DNA of 32,844 nucleotides. It comes from a virus. The stretch is taken from positions 1 through 32,844 of the IMG/VR virus record IMGVR_UViG_3300048011_000006. The stretch is one strand, 5' to 3'. The notes under the pieces were generated by a model. That model did no database searches, was not told the DNA's origin, and saw only the letters and a list, made by a program, of their open reading frames with translations. Of the stretch, positions 23,409 through 31,551 are shown one piece after another. The position numbers and the translations under genes were made by a program. The stretch's first letter is position 1. Every line of letters starts with the position of its first letter.

Positions 23409-24277
23409 TATAACTCTTCCTTCACTGCTCTGCCGCCAATGCTAAAGGCAGCTAGTTCACCAGACTTGACCTTGGCCCAAACGTCATCGTTATAAACTTT
23501 AAACGCGACAATCCAACCCTCACGGTCACTCTGTATGCCAAGGCTCTCACCGATCTCTTTCGTGATAGGCATGGAGTGGATAACCGCCCCAATCTGATCT
23601 CCCTTGTGCATCTCTTTACCTACACGGACATGCTCCATAAACTTGTTTACGGCACGAACTAGCGTGTCAGGTGCAATAACATCGCCTTGGCGGTCAATCA
23701 CTGGTTCACCCTTTTCGGTTACTACAGAGGCCCAGCCATAGACCATGCGTTGCTCATCATCGGCCTTTAGGATTTGGCCTGTTATATCTTTTGTCATACT
23801 ACCCACGGTACTACCACTCCACATTCTGCACGACCAATACCGTGCGCTTGTTTTATCCTTTGCAGTGTCACATGAGTGTCGGCTGCGGAAGTTAGCCCTA
23901 GCTTTAGGGTCGTCCCTGCGGATTTCCATGTTAGGATCACCGAATGTAACCTTAACAGTCTTGTCGCCATCCTTGACGTACACACCAAACTTCTTGCTAG
24001 AACCTTTAGGTAAACGGAAGGGTTTGTTCAGTGGCTTATCAGCTTTGTCAACAACCTCAGCGTACTTGCGTAGGCTTGTGATCTTGTGTCCTACAAACTC
24101 ATTGCGAGGCTTGCCTTCATCGTCGATCAACTCTATCCGTGCAGCTGGTTCATCCTTGGTGCCTGTAACCTTAACTGGGATGTTTGGCACTGCACCATCA
24201 CGATGTATGCTTCTGATGATACCTCTAGCTGTACCACCAGATGATGACCAGCTTACTCTGTCTCCGACTTTAGCCAT
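23408..24277 (-). CDS. Prohead protease (XkdF-type) with DUF2945-like N-terminal domain
   Basis: A 289-aa protein of three parts. Residues 1-75 resemble the DUF2945/HVA1 SH3-like (Tudor) domain: VGDRVSWSSSGGTARGII. Residues 93-153 form a Cys-containing domain with FGDPNMEIRRDDPKARANF and the pair SRHSC/ARYWSCRMW (H134, C136, C150), found in various phage proteins. Residues 175-289 are the XkdF-like serine protease: YGWASVV, DRQGDVI, a likely catalytic His (H224 or H234) and Ser in AAFSIGGRA (S279). It would cleave scaffold during capsid maturation. It ends unusually soon after the Ser motif, with the expected tail moved to the scaffold gene. Confidence 0.87.
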   Translation of the reverse strand: MAKVGDRVSWSSSGGTARGIIRSIHRDGAVPNIPVKVTGTKDEPAARIELIDDEGKPRNEFVGHKITSLRKYAEVVDKADKPLNKPFRLPKGSSKKFGVYVKDGDKTVKVTFGDPNMEIRRDDPKARANFRSRHSCDTAKDKTSARYWSCRMWSGSTVGSMTKDITGQILKADDEQRMVYGWASVVTEKGEPVIDRQGDVIAPDTLVRAVNKFMEHVRVGKEMHKGDQIGAVIHSMPITKEIGESLGIQSDREGWIVAFKVYNDDVWAKVKSGELAAFSIGGRAVKEEL

Positions 24278-24603
24278 TAGTCTAAGTCCTCTTTGATGAT
24301 GATAGTGAAGTACCCATTGTTAGGAAAGGTCTCTACTGTATTATCACCGTAAGTCACTTCGATCTCACCGTAGTAAGTCCCAGCTGTGTCAGTGTCTCCA
24401 GCTTGCCATGAGTACTCTACGACACCGCTGAGACCACCATCCTCAATGTCAGCTACAGCATCAATCTTTAGAGAGGAAGCACCAAAAGCCTTCATGTGAA
24501 AACGGGCAGTACAGCCAGCTAGTCCAATTAGATTACCAAGGGCATCTGTAAGGGTGACAGACAACTTAGGTGAAGTGTCGTTTGTTTTAATCCTAAAAGC
24601 CAT
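24277..24603 (-). CDS. Small beta-rich virion protein, BppU-N-like
   Basis: A 108-aa protein with the pattern RIKTNDTSPKLSVTLTDALG, then LAGCTARFHMK, VEYSWQAGDTDTAGTYYGEIEVTY and FTIIIKEDL, resembling the immunoglobulin-like N-terminal domain of baseplate upper proteins. It is coupled to genes on both sides by TAATG overlaps. In this head module, between the acidic repeat protein and the protease, it may be an adapter or a capsid-surface domain. Confidence 0.75.
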   Translation of the reverse strand: MAFRIKTNDTSPKLSVTLTDALGNLIGLAGCTARFHMKAFGASSLKIDAVADIEDGGLSGVVEYSWQAGDTDTAGTYYGEIEVTYGDNTVETFPNNGYFTIIIKEDLD

Positions 24604-25868
24604 TAGCCTACCTTAACCTTGTTGTTGTTTCCGAAACTGACAGAGTTTCCGTTAGCCCCGTTTACCATATTTCCTATGCGCCTCTGACCTATGTTAACGA
24701 CCCTAGCGAGGTCAGCGTTGTAGTACGGCTCACCTAGCTCTGGAGGTCTGGAGAGTAGCTCTTCCATGTAGAACAGGTGGTCACCAACTTTAAGCGCCTT
24801 ATCTACCACAGGTACACCAGTGGAAATGTTGCCAGTGGACAGTACGTTGTTCTCTGTGAACGGCCCAAACGGAATGATTACCGCACCAGTATTTAGGGTT
24901 CCAGTATCGAAGGTCTCTTCTTCCGACATACTGTTAGCTGGGAGATCGACAGCACCAGTGACCAACTCAGCTGCGTAGAAGCTCTCTTCCTCTTGCATCG
25001 TATTGTCTGGTACGGAAGGCGCTCCAGCTTCAAGTACGACAGAAGATAGTTTGTTGTCTTCTACGAAGTCAGCACTAGGAGTTACAGGGGTGTCAGTCTC
25101 AATGTCCCTAGCTACGAATGTTTCCTCTTCAGACATCGTATTGTCTGGGAGATCAACCGCGCCAGTCTCAAGAGCTACAGGCTCGAAAGTTTGATCTTGG
25201 TTGAACGCAGAAGTGCCGTTGACAGGGCTTCCTGTTTCCAGTGTTCCAGTAGAGAACGTCTCGTCCTCTTGCATAGTATTAGCTGGAAGGTCTACGTTTC
25301 CAGTAGTAAGCTCTCCAGTGGAAAGTATGTTGTTCTCTGTGATGTCTGCCGTGTCAGTGTCTGCGGAACCTGTAGCAAGCTCTCCAGTGGAAAGCGTCTC
25401 TTCCTCAGACATTGTTATGTCGTCAACAACTACAGCGCCAGTCTCAAGAGCTACAGGCTCAAACGTCTGATCCTGATTGAAGTTAGGTGCTCCGTTAACT
25501 GGAGTTCCTGTAGCAATCTCACCGGAGGATAGTTTGTTATCTTCGGTTATGTCTGCCGTATCTACGACAGGTGTTGCTGTAAGCTCACCAGCTGAGAAAC
25601 TCTCTTCTTCGTTAAAGAGTGCAGTATCAACAGTTGGTGAGTTACCATCAAGAGTAGGGAAGTTAAATGTTTGACCCTGATTGAACCCGCTAGTATCTAG
25701 GGTAGGTTGACCCGCCGTGACAAACAAGCCACCTAGCGTCTCCTCCTCAGACATGGAGTTAGCAGGTACAATCGCAGCACCAGTAGTTATGGCACCAGCT
25801 GTTAGTTCGTAGTTTTCGCTACCAGCACCAGCGAAGGTGGCGGCTGCAAAAGGGCTGGTTCCAAACAT
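24603..25868 (-). CDS. Acidic protein with fifteen tandem 23-residue repeats
   Basis: A 421-aa protein I do not recognise. After a 16-residue start (MFGTSPFAAATFAGAG) come fifteen units of 23 residues (one of 22) covering 17-360. The unit pattern is (S/N/T/Q)-E-(E/D)-x-x-(L/F)-x-x-x-x-(L/I)-x-T-G-x-(P/V)-(V/D), rich in Glu, Asp, Thr and Gly and almost free of Lys/Arg. Four unit types recur (SEEET, NQDQT, TEDN, QEDET). A 60-residue non-repeat C-terminus (LFYMEELLSRPPELG, YYNADLARVVNIGQRRIGN) resembles a domain often found in virion proteins. The repeats suggest an elongated beta-structured fibre or spacer in the virion. AGGAG precedes the ATG. Confidence 0.85.
   Translation of the reverse strand: MFGTSPFAAATFAGAGSENYELTAGAITTGAAIVPANSMSEEETLGGLFVTAGQPTLDTSGFNQGQTFNFPTLDGNSPTVDTALFNEEESFSAGELTATPVVDTADITEDNKLSSGEIATGTPVNGAPNFNQDQTFEPVALETGAVVVDDITMSEEETLSTGELATGSADTDTADITENNILSTGELTTGNVDLPANTMQEDETFSTGTLETGSPVNGTSAFNQDQTFEPVALETGAVDLPDNTMSEEETFVARDIETDTPVTPSADFVEDNKLSSVVLEAGAPSVPDNTMQEEESFYAAELVTGAVDLPANSMSEEETFDTGTLNTGAVIIPFGPFTENNVLSTGNISTGVPVVDKALKVGDHLFYMEELLSRPPELGEPYYNADLARVVNIGQRRIGNMVNGANGNSVSFGNNNKVKVG
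24789..25820 (-). repeat. Tandem 69-nt repeats inside the acidic repeat gene
   Basis: Fifteen in-frame units of 69 nt (one of 66) encode the 23-residue repeat. Neighbouring units differ at many synonymous and non-synonymous sites. Two units sharing NQDQTFEPVALETGAV (near 25450 and 25190) are very similar at DNA level too, indicating a more recent duplication or gene conversion within the array. Confidence 0.85.
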
Positions 25869-25877
25869 CTAATGCTC

Positions 25878-27647
25878 CTAGTTCTCGTCACCCTCATAAC
25901 GGGATGTCCACATAGTAAGGGAATACTTAACCCCAGACTGTAGCTCATCGACATAGTGTCCATGTGTTACTTGTGCAGGGAACAAAATGCAGCTTCCAAC
26001 AGGTACATCTAGGTTGGTAAACTTTTGTCGGGGGAAGTGGAGAGTAGCACCTTCGTAGTCATCATTCAGCTTTACGCTGCCCGTAACCAGAGATGCGTCA
26101 GTGTGAAGGCCAAGAGAAGTCTGAGTGTTCATAGCGTAGCGCATGGTGAAGGCATCACGCAAGCCCATGTACTGTAGGGGCTTCCAATGCTTCTCACATA
26201 TCTTAGCTAACTTGTCTTCCCAAACTCTCTGGTAATCTCGCCAAAGACCTAGCTGCTTTAGCCTAATCTCTTGCGCTGGGAATTTGTCTCCATCTAAGCT
26301 AGACCAAGAACCAAGCTCGTCAGACCTGCGGATAAGGTCTTTACACCCACTCTCCGTAAGAAGCTCAGTGACCAAGATGTCACCCGCTACCTCGTTGTAC
26401 AACAGGTTCATTTTAGGGGGAGAAGCTAGTGGTTCGTAGTAATCGAACTGGTTAGCTAACTTGTTAAAACTAACCTTGGCTTGTTCTCCTCCGTTACCAT
26501 GATAAGTGCAAGGAGCGCAGATAGGACCAATAAGCTCAACGCCAGACTTAGTAACAGCTGGGTCAAAGTTCTGGAAGATGTACGCTTCGTGATCTAGTGC
26601 TACCTTTAAGGTTGTTAACAGTAACTCAGTCTGACAATACTGTTGATCGTCCAACCCTTCGGCTTCCATGTCGTATAGCCAACCTGCCCGAGAGAAGAAG
26701 TCTCTTAACGCACCAGCCCGTCCAATGTACTGACCACTGTTAAGGTACTTGTAATGCTCCCGTGGGAATTTGCTATCGAACTTATCTTGTAGCCCTTCGT
26801 TAGGGGGCCAGAAGTTGTCCTCTGCTCCAAACAAGATGTCTACGTTGAAACCTAAGAATCGTTCTAGTATCTCTTGTGGCGTCTTAACCAAGAAGGTGTC
26901 ATACCCATCCATAAACAGGACGACATCATCTTCTGGTAAGTCTAGCAGGGCTTTTCTGACCATCTTTAGTTTAGGCATACCAGCGTGACCCTCCATAGGA
27001 TCGTACCAATCAGAGCCTTCGCCAAGGTTAGTTACCTTAACTCCAAACTTTTCAGCAGACTGCCTTAATGCCCACATCTTACTATCGTCTGTGGCGACAG
27101 TAAGTAGGTGTAATGTGTCGGGTTTCATAACTTCGGTATCCTCTATGGTACTAGGTCGGGTTGACCGTGGGATTTGAGTAACAACCTCTGTCGGGTAGAA
27201 GTAATTACGTTTGTCTTTTAGCTTCTCTGGTATCCATTCATCGACGGGGATGATGTCAGTTTTAAAACCCCCTAGTAATATACAAGCTGTCTCTGGGGTG
27301 ATAGCGTAGGCATGGCAATTGTACCAATAACCTAAGCTATTCATCCTGTAACCAAGCCAAGCACTGTCGTGGTCTTGTAGTATCCAGTCTACATGACTAG
27401 GGTTGATCTCGTCAAAGACAGCATCCTCTTCCAGTATAAGTCCGTTGAGGTTACTTTCTGCTATCTTCTCCCACACCCTGTAGTGGCTAACTGAGCACCC
27501 AAACTCACCTTTAAGTAGTGGTCGGTTAAGTAGGGGATCTACCCAGTCTGTACGAGGCTTACAGCCAGTCTCAGAGTACATCTGATCCCAAGTCTTATCT
27601 CTAGCATCATAGGCTGCCCCGTGAAGTGAGATTTGGTAAACTATCAT
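25878..27647 (-). CDS. PLOD-like collagen lysyl hydroxylase/glycosyltransferase (three domains)
   Basis: A 589-aa enzyme counted from ATG 27647 (an in-frame GTG at 27656 is the alternative start). Residues 1-160 resemble glycosyltransferase family 25: GEFGCSVSHYRVWE and LILEEDA (72-76). Residues 178-400 match the glycosyltransferase domain of animal procollagen lysyl hydroxylases: LHLLTVATDD, VVLFMDGYD (DxxD at 247-250), FGAEDNFWPP, KYLNSGQYIG, DDQQYCQTELL, DHEAYIFQN and CTYHGNGG. Residues 415-589 form an Fe(II)/2-oxoglutarate oxygenase: H515-T-D517, H562 and K574, which stands 12 residues after the His where PLOD has Arg. It lies 12 nt after a collagen-like gene, its probable substrate: lysine hydroxylation followed by sugar transfer. 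Confidence 0.88.
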   Translation of the reverse strand: MIVYQISLHGAAYDARDKTWDQMYSETGCKPRTDWVDPLLNRPLLKGEFGCSVSHYRVWEKIAESNLNGLILEEDAVFDEINPSHVDWILQDHDSAWLGYRMNSLGYWYNCHAYAITPETACILLGGFKTDIIPVDEWIPEKLKDKRNYFYPTEVVTQIPRSTRPSTIEDTEVMKPDTLHLLTVATDDSKMWALRQSAEKFGVKVTNLGEGSDWYDPMEGHAGMPKLKMVRKALLDLPEDDVVLFMDGYDTFLVKTPQEILERFLGFNVDILFGAEDNFWPPNEGLQDKFDSKFPREHYKYLNSGQYIGRAGALRDFFSRAGWLYDMEAEGLDDQQYCQTELLLTTLKVALDHEAYIFQNFDPAVTKSGVELIGPICAPCTYHGNGGEQAKVSFNKLANQFDYYEPLASPPKMNLLYNEVAGDILVTELLTESGCKDLIRRSDELGSWSSLDGDKFPAQEIRLKQLGLWRDYQRVWEDKLAKICEKHWKPLQYMGLRDAFTMRYAMNTQTSLGLHTDASLVTGSVKLNDDYEGATLHFPRQKFTNLDVPVGSCILFPAQVTHGHYVDELQSGVKYSLTMWTSRYEGDEN

Positions 27648-27659
27648 GTTATCCACATA

Positions 27660-29657
27660 TTAAACTGTAAAGCTACCGCTATTTCCTTGCCACCAGTATA
27701 TGTAGTCAGCTCCATCCGTGTATGTACTGGGGTTACCTGTAATGGAAGTAGGCTGAAAGTTCAGCCTTACAAACACAGAACCGCTGCTACCGGATTGCCC
27801 GTAAGAGGGACCGTATGGTGTACCATTACCACCGCCACCATAGCCGGTAGAGGTACTGCCTGTACGAGAAGCTGCTCCATAGCCATCGCGGCCACCACCA
27901 CCAAAGCCACTTATAAGAGAACCTGTAATATCTGTACTAACTGTTGCGCCAGCTGAGTAGTAACCTCCGTTACCACCAGCACCAGCGCCAACGCCACCGG
28001 GATAAGGTCCACCACAGCTTGAGCCACTATAATCTGCGTTACCACCACCTAATGATGAGCGAGAGGGGTCTCCGTAACCACCTGTGGCTGAATATGAGAA
28101 ACTCGGCCCAGTAATACTACTTGTACCACCACTAGGTGCTGACCCGGTAGTGGTTGAGCTGGAAGAACCACCTGCCCCAGAAGTGATGGTAAAGGTTTGT
28201 CCAGAAGAAACGACTGTATTAGGTGTGTAATTCCTTGCAGTACCGCCACCACCGCCGCCGCCGTAAAATTGGCCTGGGACACCGCCAGTACCGCCGCCAC
28301 CACCACCGAGGATGAAAAGCCTTAATATCCTTTGTGGTACTATATTGGTGATACCATTACCAACGTTCATCCATACATTAGCATTAGTCGTGTTGCTTGT
28401 GCAGATGAACGCTTCACCAGATGTTTGATTGATCCAAAAAGAACCAGTGTAAGTAGGGTTAATAGATGTAGTTGGGTTGGAGGATGAAACTGTAACATCT
28501 GAAAGCTGTGATATTCTTCCACTAGCAATCTCGCCCTTTTGCCCCTTAGAGCCAGTTGAACCAGTGGCCCCTGTAGAACCCGTATTGCCAGTTTGACCCT
28601 TTTGACCCTTCTGTCCAGTAGCTCCAGTTGATCCAGTAGAACCTGTGTTACCAGTCTGACCCTTCTGTCCCTTCTGTCCAGTAGCACCCGTGGCCCCTGT
28701 AGCTCCATTTGCACCAGTCTGACCCTTTTGGCCCTTCTGTCCAGTAGCACCTGTGGCTCCAGTAGAGCCAGTGTTACCAGTGTTACCAGTGTTACCTTGA
28801 GCGCCAACTTCGCCCTTCTGACCTTTAGCCCCAGTTCCGCCAGTTGCACCAGTAGAACCCGTAGGTCCAGTAGCTCCAGTTTGACCTTTCTGACCTTTGA
28901 TACCTTGGATACCCTGTGAGCCTGTAGCACCAGTAGAACCTGTAGCACCAATCTCACCCTTTTGGCCTTTAGCTCCGGTAGCACCTGTAGCTCCACCCGC
29001 TCCGACTTCACCTTTTTGGCCCTTGGCCCCAGTTGCGCCAGTAGCTCCAGTAGAGCCAGTAGCACCTTGGATACCTTGGATACCTTGGATACCCTGAGCG
29101 CCAACTTCGCCTTTTTGACCCTTAGCACCTGTAGCTCCGGTAGAACCAGTAGCACCTTGGATACCTTGGATGCCTTGTGCGCCAACCTCACCCTTCTGAC
29201 CTTTAGAGCCAGTAGCGCCAGTTGCACCGATCTCGCCCTTTTGACCTTTGGCTCCAGTTGCGCCTGTAGCGCCTGTGGCTCCGTTTGTGCCAGCTATACC
29301 CTGCGCTCCGACTTCACCCTTCTGTCCCTTGGCTCCGGTAGAACCTGTAGCGCCTGTGGCTCCAAGCTCACCTTTCTGGCCCTTAACACCCTGCAATGCA
29401 GAAGCGGTGATCGTAGCCTTCTTCCAGCTACCCGCAGAGGTGTCATAGACAGGGATGATGTCGTCAGATGCAGGAGAAGCGTTAGTGGATAGACCTGTGA
29501 GGGCAGTGTCAATGTTATCGGCTGTAACGTCAGCACCTGTAGCGACACCATCCAGTTTAGTACCATCAGAGGACACATTACGTCCGTCTACTGTACCTAC
29601 ATTGGTGACGTTGCGGCTATCGTCGATTACTTCTACGCCGTTAATTTTTACTGCCAT
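27660..29657 (-). CDS. Collagen-like fibre protein with Gly-rich C-terminal domain
   Basis: A 665-aa protein. Residues 1-89 form an attachment region ([24 protein letters not shown]-type). Residues 90-377 are 96 uninterrupted Gly-X-Y triplets. All 26 lysines are in position Y, as 13 K-G-Q-K pairs followed mostly by GE(V/I/L) or GQT; 46 Y positions are Thr and only one Pro occurs. Residues 378-440 are a linker, and residues 445-640 form a glycine-rich domain ([21 protein letters not shown]) seen in phage adhesins, ending [11 protein letters not shown]-like and SFTV. It should be a trimeric fibre; Lys-Gly-Glu salt bridges and modified Lys or Thr would replace hydroxyproline as stabilisers. Confidence 0.92.
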   Translation of the reverse strand: MAVKINGVEVIDDSRNVTNVGTVDGRNVSSDGTKLDGVATGADVTADNIDTALTGLSTNASPASDDIIPVYDTSAGSWKKATITASALQGVKGQKGELGATGATGSTGAKGQKGEVGAQGIAGTNGATGATGATGAKGQKGEIGATGATGSKGQKGEVGAQGIQGIQGATGSTGATGAKGQKGEVGAQGIQGIQGIQGATGSTGATGATGAKGQKGEVGAGGATGATGAKGQKGEIGATGSTGATGSQGIQGIKGQKGQTGATGPTGSTGATGGTGAKGQKGEVGAQGNTGNTGNTGSTGATGATGQKGQKGQTGANGATGATGATGQKGQKGQTGNTGSTGSTGATGQKGQKGQTGNTGSTGATGSTGSKGQKGEIASGRISQLSDVTVSSSNPTTSINPTYTGSFWINQTSGEAFICTSNTTNANVWMNVGNGITNIVPQRILRLFILGGGGGGTGGVPGQFYGGGGGGGTARNYTPNTVVSSGQTFTITSGAGGSSSSTTTGSAPSGGTSSITGPSFSYSATGGYGDPSRSSLGGGNADYSGSSCGGPYPGGVGAGAGGNGGYYSAGATVSTDITGSLISGFGGGGRDGYGAASRTGSTSTGYGGGGNGTPYGPSYGQSGSSGSVFVRLNFQPTSITGNPSTYTDGADYIYWWQGNSGSFTV
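28527..29390 (-). repeat. Collagen Gly-X-Y repeat tract
   Basis: A run of 288 codons, all in the Gly-X-Y pattern with no interruption. Codons for the K-G-Q-K motif vary among copies, so the protein pattern is maintained by selection. Short exact 9-nt direct repeats encoding GIQ occur in runs of three (29063-29095) and two (about 29157-29175), which can change in number by slippage. Confidence 0.95.
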
Positions 29658-29693
29658 CTTCGTGTACCCACGATTAGCTTGTTTTTATTGTTC

Positions 29694-31541
29694 TTAGATA
29701 GTTTGGTCAGTTTGAACATCGTTAGTGACAGACAATGTGCCACTTGTGTCTAACTTGAGTTTGTTTGTACCTTGATATGCGAAGTAGAGTGAACCTCCGC
29801 TCTCAGTGATAGTCCAGTCGCCAAAGTCTACAGTAGGAACATTGAGTGTCCCTGACATAGTGTCGCCAGCCAGTTGTACATAACGTGTGTCGTGTGTGTG
29901 ACTGTCGTTTACTACTGTAGCTGTGATGTTAGCATCTGCACCACCGTTAAACACGGCTGTACCTGTAACATCTCCACTTAGGGTAATGTTTCGGTTGTTA
30001 GCTAACTGAGTGGCACTAGAGGCGATACCTGTAAGGTTACCAACTACGTTACCAATGACACTGTTAACCTTGATGTCCCCGTAGGAAAAGGAGGCGTGTG
30101 AGGTGTCGATAGTACCTGTTGGCTCTGGTGCGTACTCGTCAAAGAACGTCCAGTAGTTAGATGACACATCGTAGTACATACCAATGTGAGTGTAACCGAC
30201 ACCAGAAGTACCTGTATTGCGGTTAGATGCGATACCTGTATCTACGTTAACAGGGGAAGCTGTTCCAGACCATACGTCATTCAGAGTGTGACCAGATGTA
30301 GCATTGAACTTAATGCTAACGCCGTCCTCTAACAGTTGGTCATCACCAGTAATCTCAATCTCAGCAGACTGCGTAACAAAGTTATCAGTAGACCAACGGA
30401 AGAAGTCTTCGTCACCGCCAGTCTTAAGAGTAGTGATCTTAACATAGAAAGTCTTGTTGGATGACGTACCGTTATAGTGTCCAGTAAAGACAGCATCGTC
30501 TAGGCCAGTACCAGTGTGTACTGTGTTGGCTTCGCCAATAGTATCACCAGAATTGAAGTAGCTAAAAGCACCCGACAAAGCAATGTTGTTACTGTTAGTG
30601 ATTGTCTGAGTACCGTTAACAACCAAGTCACCATCTATTGTAACATCGGCATCAAAGTGGGAGTTACCGTCTACACGCAGAGTCTGAAAGGTCTCGTGGG
30701 ATATATTAACGTATATACAGCCCCCAATAGCGGCACTAATCAAACACACACCAACTTCTGTTGGGTAGTAAGGGTAGCTTGGAGATTGGGTAACTGTACC
30801 ACCCCCAACTGCAACGTGTACAGGCTCTCCAACTGTCAAATGAGAAGTATCAACGTCTGCTATCAAACCTCGTACAGTCACATAACCAATAGTGTTGTTC
30901 TCAATGTCGTGAGTTGCAACACCAACAGCTTGAGCCTCTTCTGGTGTACTGTCAGCCCTAGCGACAGAAACGGTAGGGGTGGCACCAGATTCACCAGTTA
31001 GGTAAACTGGGGTACCGTTAGAGATAGTAGCGCCAGTGTCGTTATATACACGAATGTAATCTTCCTGACCGATCTGTAGCGTAATGTCGCTCTCATCGTT
31101 GTAGAAAGCTAAAGCACCGAAGGCTTTGTCGTAGAAGAGACGACCTTCTTCATAAGCAGGTTTGTTTGCAACAGTAGTCTTTAACTCAACACACTTCTCG
31201 AAGACGTTACCGATATGAAAACCGTTCTCATCAACATAAGATGCTTTAGACGCTGGTTGAGTTACAAATACCTGCTTCTCTCCAGCAGACCAGTCTACTG
31301 CACTACCGCCATTGGAGGACGACAGGATGGTTGTACGAGCCAAAGTGGTTCCAGAGGCAGTGTACGTCCCAATACCTACTTCCCAGTCGCCAGCTGCGTT
31401 AGTGGCGGTGTAATAGGTAATGTTGCCATCCCCAATAGCGGAAAACGCTTGGAAACCATCTTCGGCACCTGCCAGAGTGTAAGTTCCCGTACCTGTAGTT
31501 GTGGTAGTTTCCTTTACACGATCTTTTAAAACAAGTGCCAT
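29694..31541 (-). CDS. Fibre-type virion protein
   Basis: A 615-aa protein with a beta-rich, Thr/Gly/Ser-rich composition. The N-terminus ALVLKDRVKETTTTTGTGTYTLAGA (key residues) is common to a family of phage fibre proteins and is followed by a GIGTYTASGTTLARTTIL segment. The middle has YNDTGATISNGTPVYLTG and a DGDLVVNGTQTITNSNN strand-turn pattern, and the C-terminal part has VQLAGDTMSGTLNV and similar short repeats typical of trimeric beta-helical fibres. It lies upstream of the collagen-like gene. The two may form one fibre, with this protein as base. AAGGAA precedes the ATG. Confidence 0.82.
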   Translation of the reverse strand: MALVLKDRVKETTTTTGTGTYTLAGAEDGFQAFSAIGDGNITYYTATNAAGDWEVGIGTYTASGTTLARTTILSSSNGGSAVDWSAGEKQVFVTQPASKASYVDENGFHIGNVFEKCVELKTTVANKPAYEEGRLFYDKAFGALAFYNDESDITLQIGQEDYIRVYNDTGATISNGTPVYLTGESGATPTVSVARADSTPEEAQAVGVATHDIENNTIGYVTVRGLIADVDTSHLTVGEPVHVAVGGGTVTQSPSYPYYPTEVGVCLISAAIGGCIYVNISHETFQTLRVDGNSHFDADVTIDGDLVVNGTQTITNSNNIALSGAFSYFNSGDTIGEANTVHTGTGLDDAVFTGHYNGTSSNKTFYVKITTLKTGGDEDFFRWSTDNFVTQSAEIEITGDDQLLEDGVSIKFNATSGHTLNDVWSGTASPVNVDTGIASNRNTGTSGVGYTHIGMYYDVSSNYWTFFDEYAPEPTGTIDTSHASFSYGDIKVNSVIGNVVGNLTGIASSATQLANNRNITLSGDVTGTAVFNGGADANITATVVNDSHTHDTRYVQLAGDTMSGTLNVPTVDFGDWTITESGGSLYFAYQGTNKLKLDTSGTLSVTNDVQTDQTI

Positions 31542-31551
31542 AGTCTATTCC

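Noticed and set aside
24789-25820. Regular direct repeats that might be a CRISPR array
   Set aside because: The 69-nt period is in frame within a coding sequence, units are degenerate and there are no separate spacers.
28049-29578. Long open frames antisense to or out of frame with the collagen tract (rich in Leu/Arg or Pro/Ala repeats)
   Set aside because: They are by-products of the repetitive Gly-X-Y codons; none has a ribosome site or recognisable domain and the true frame explains the whole region.
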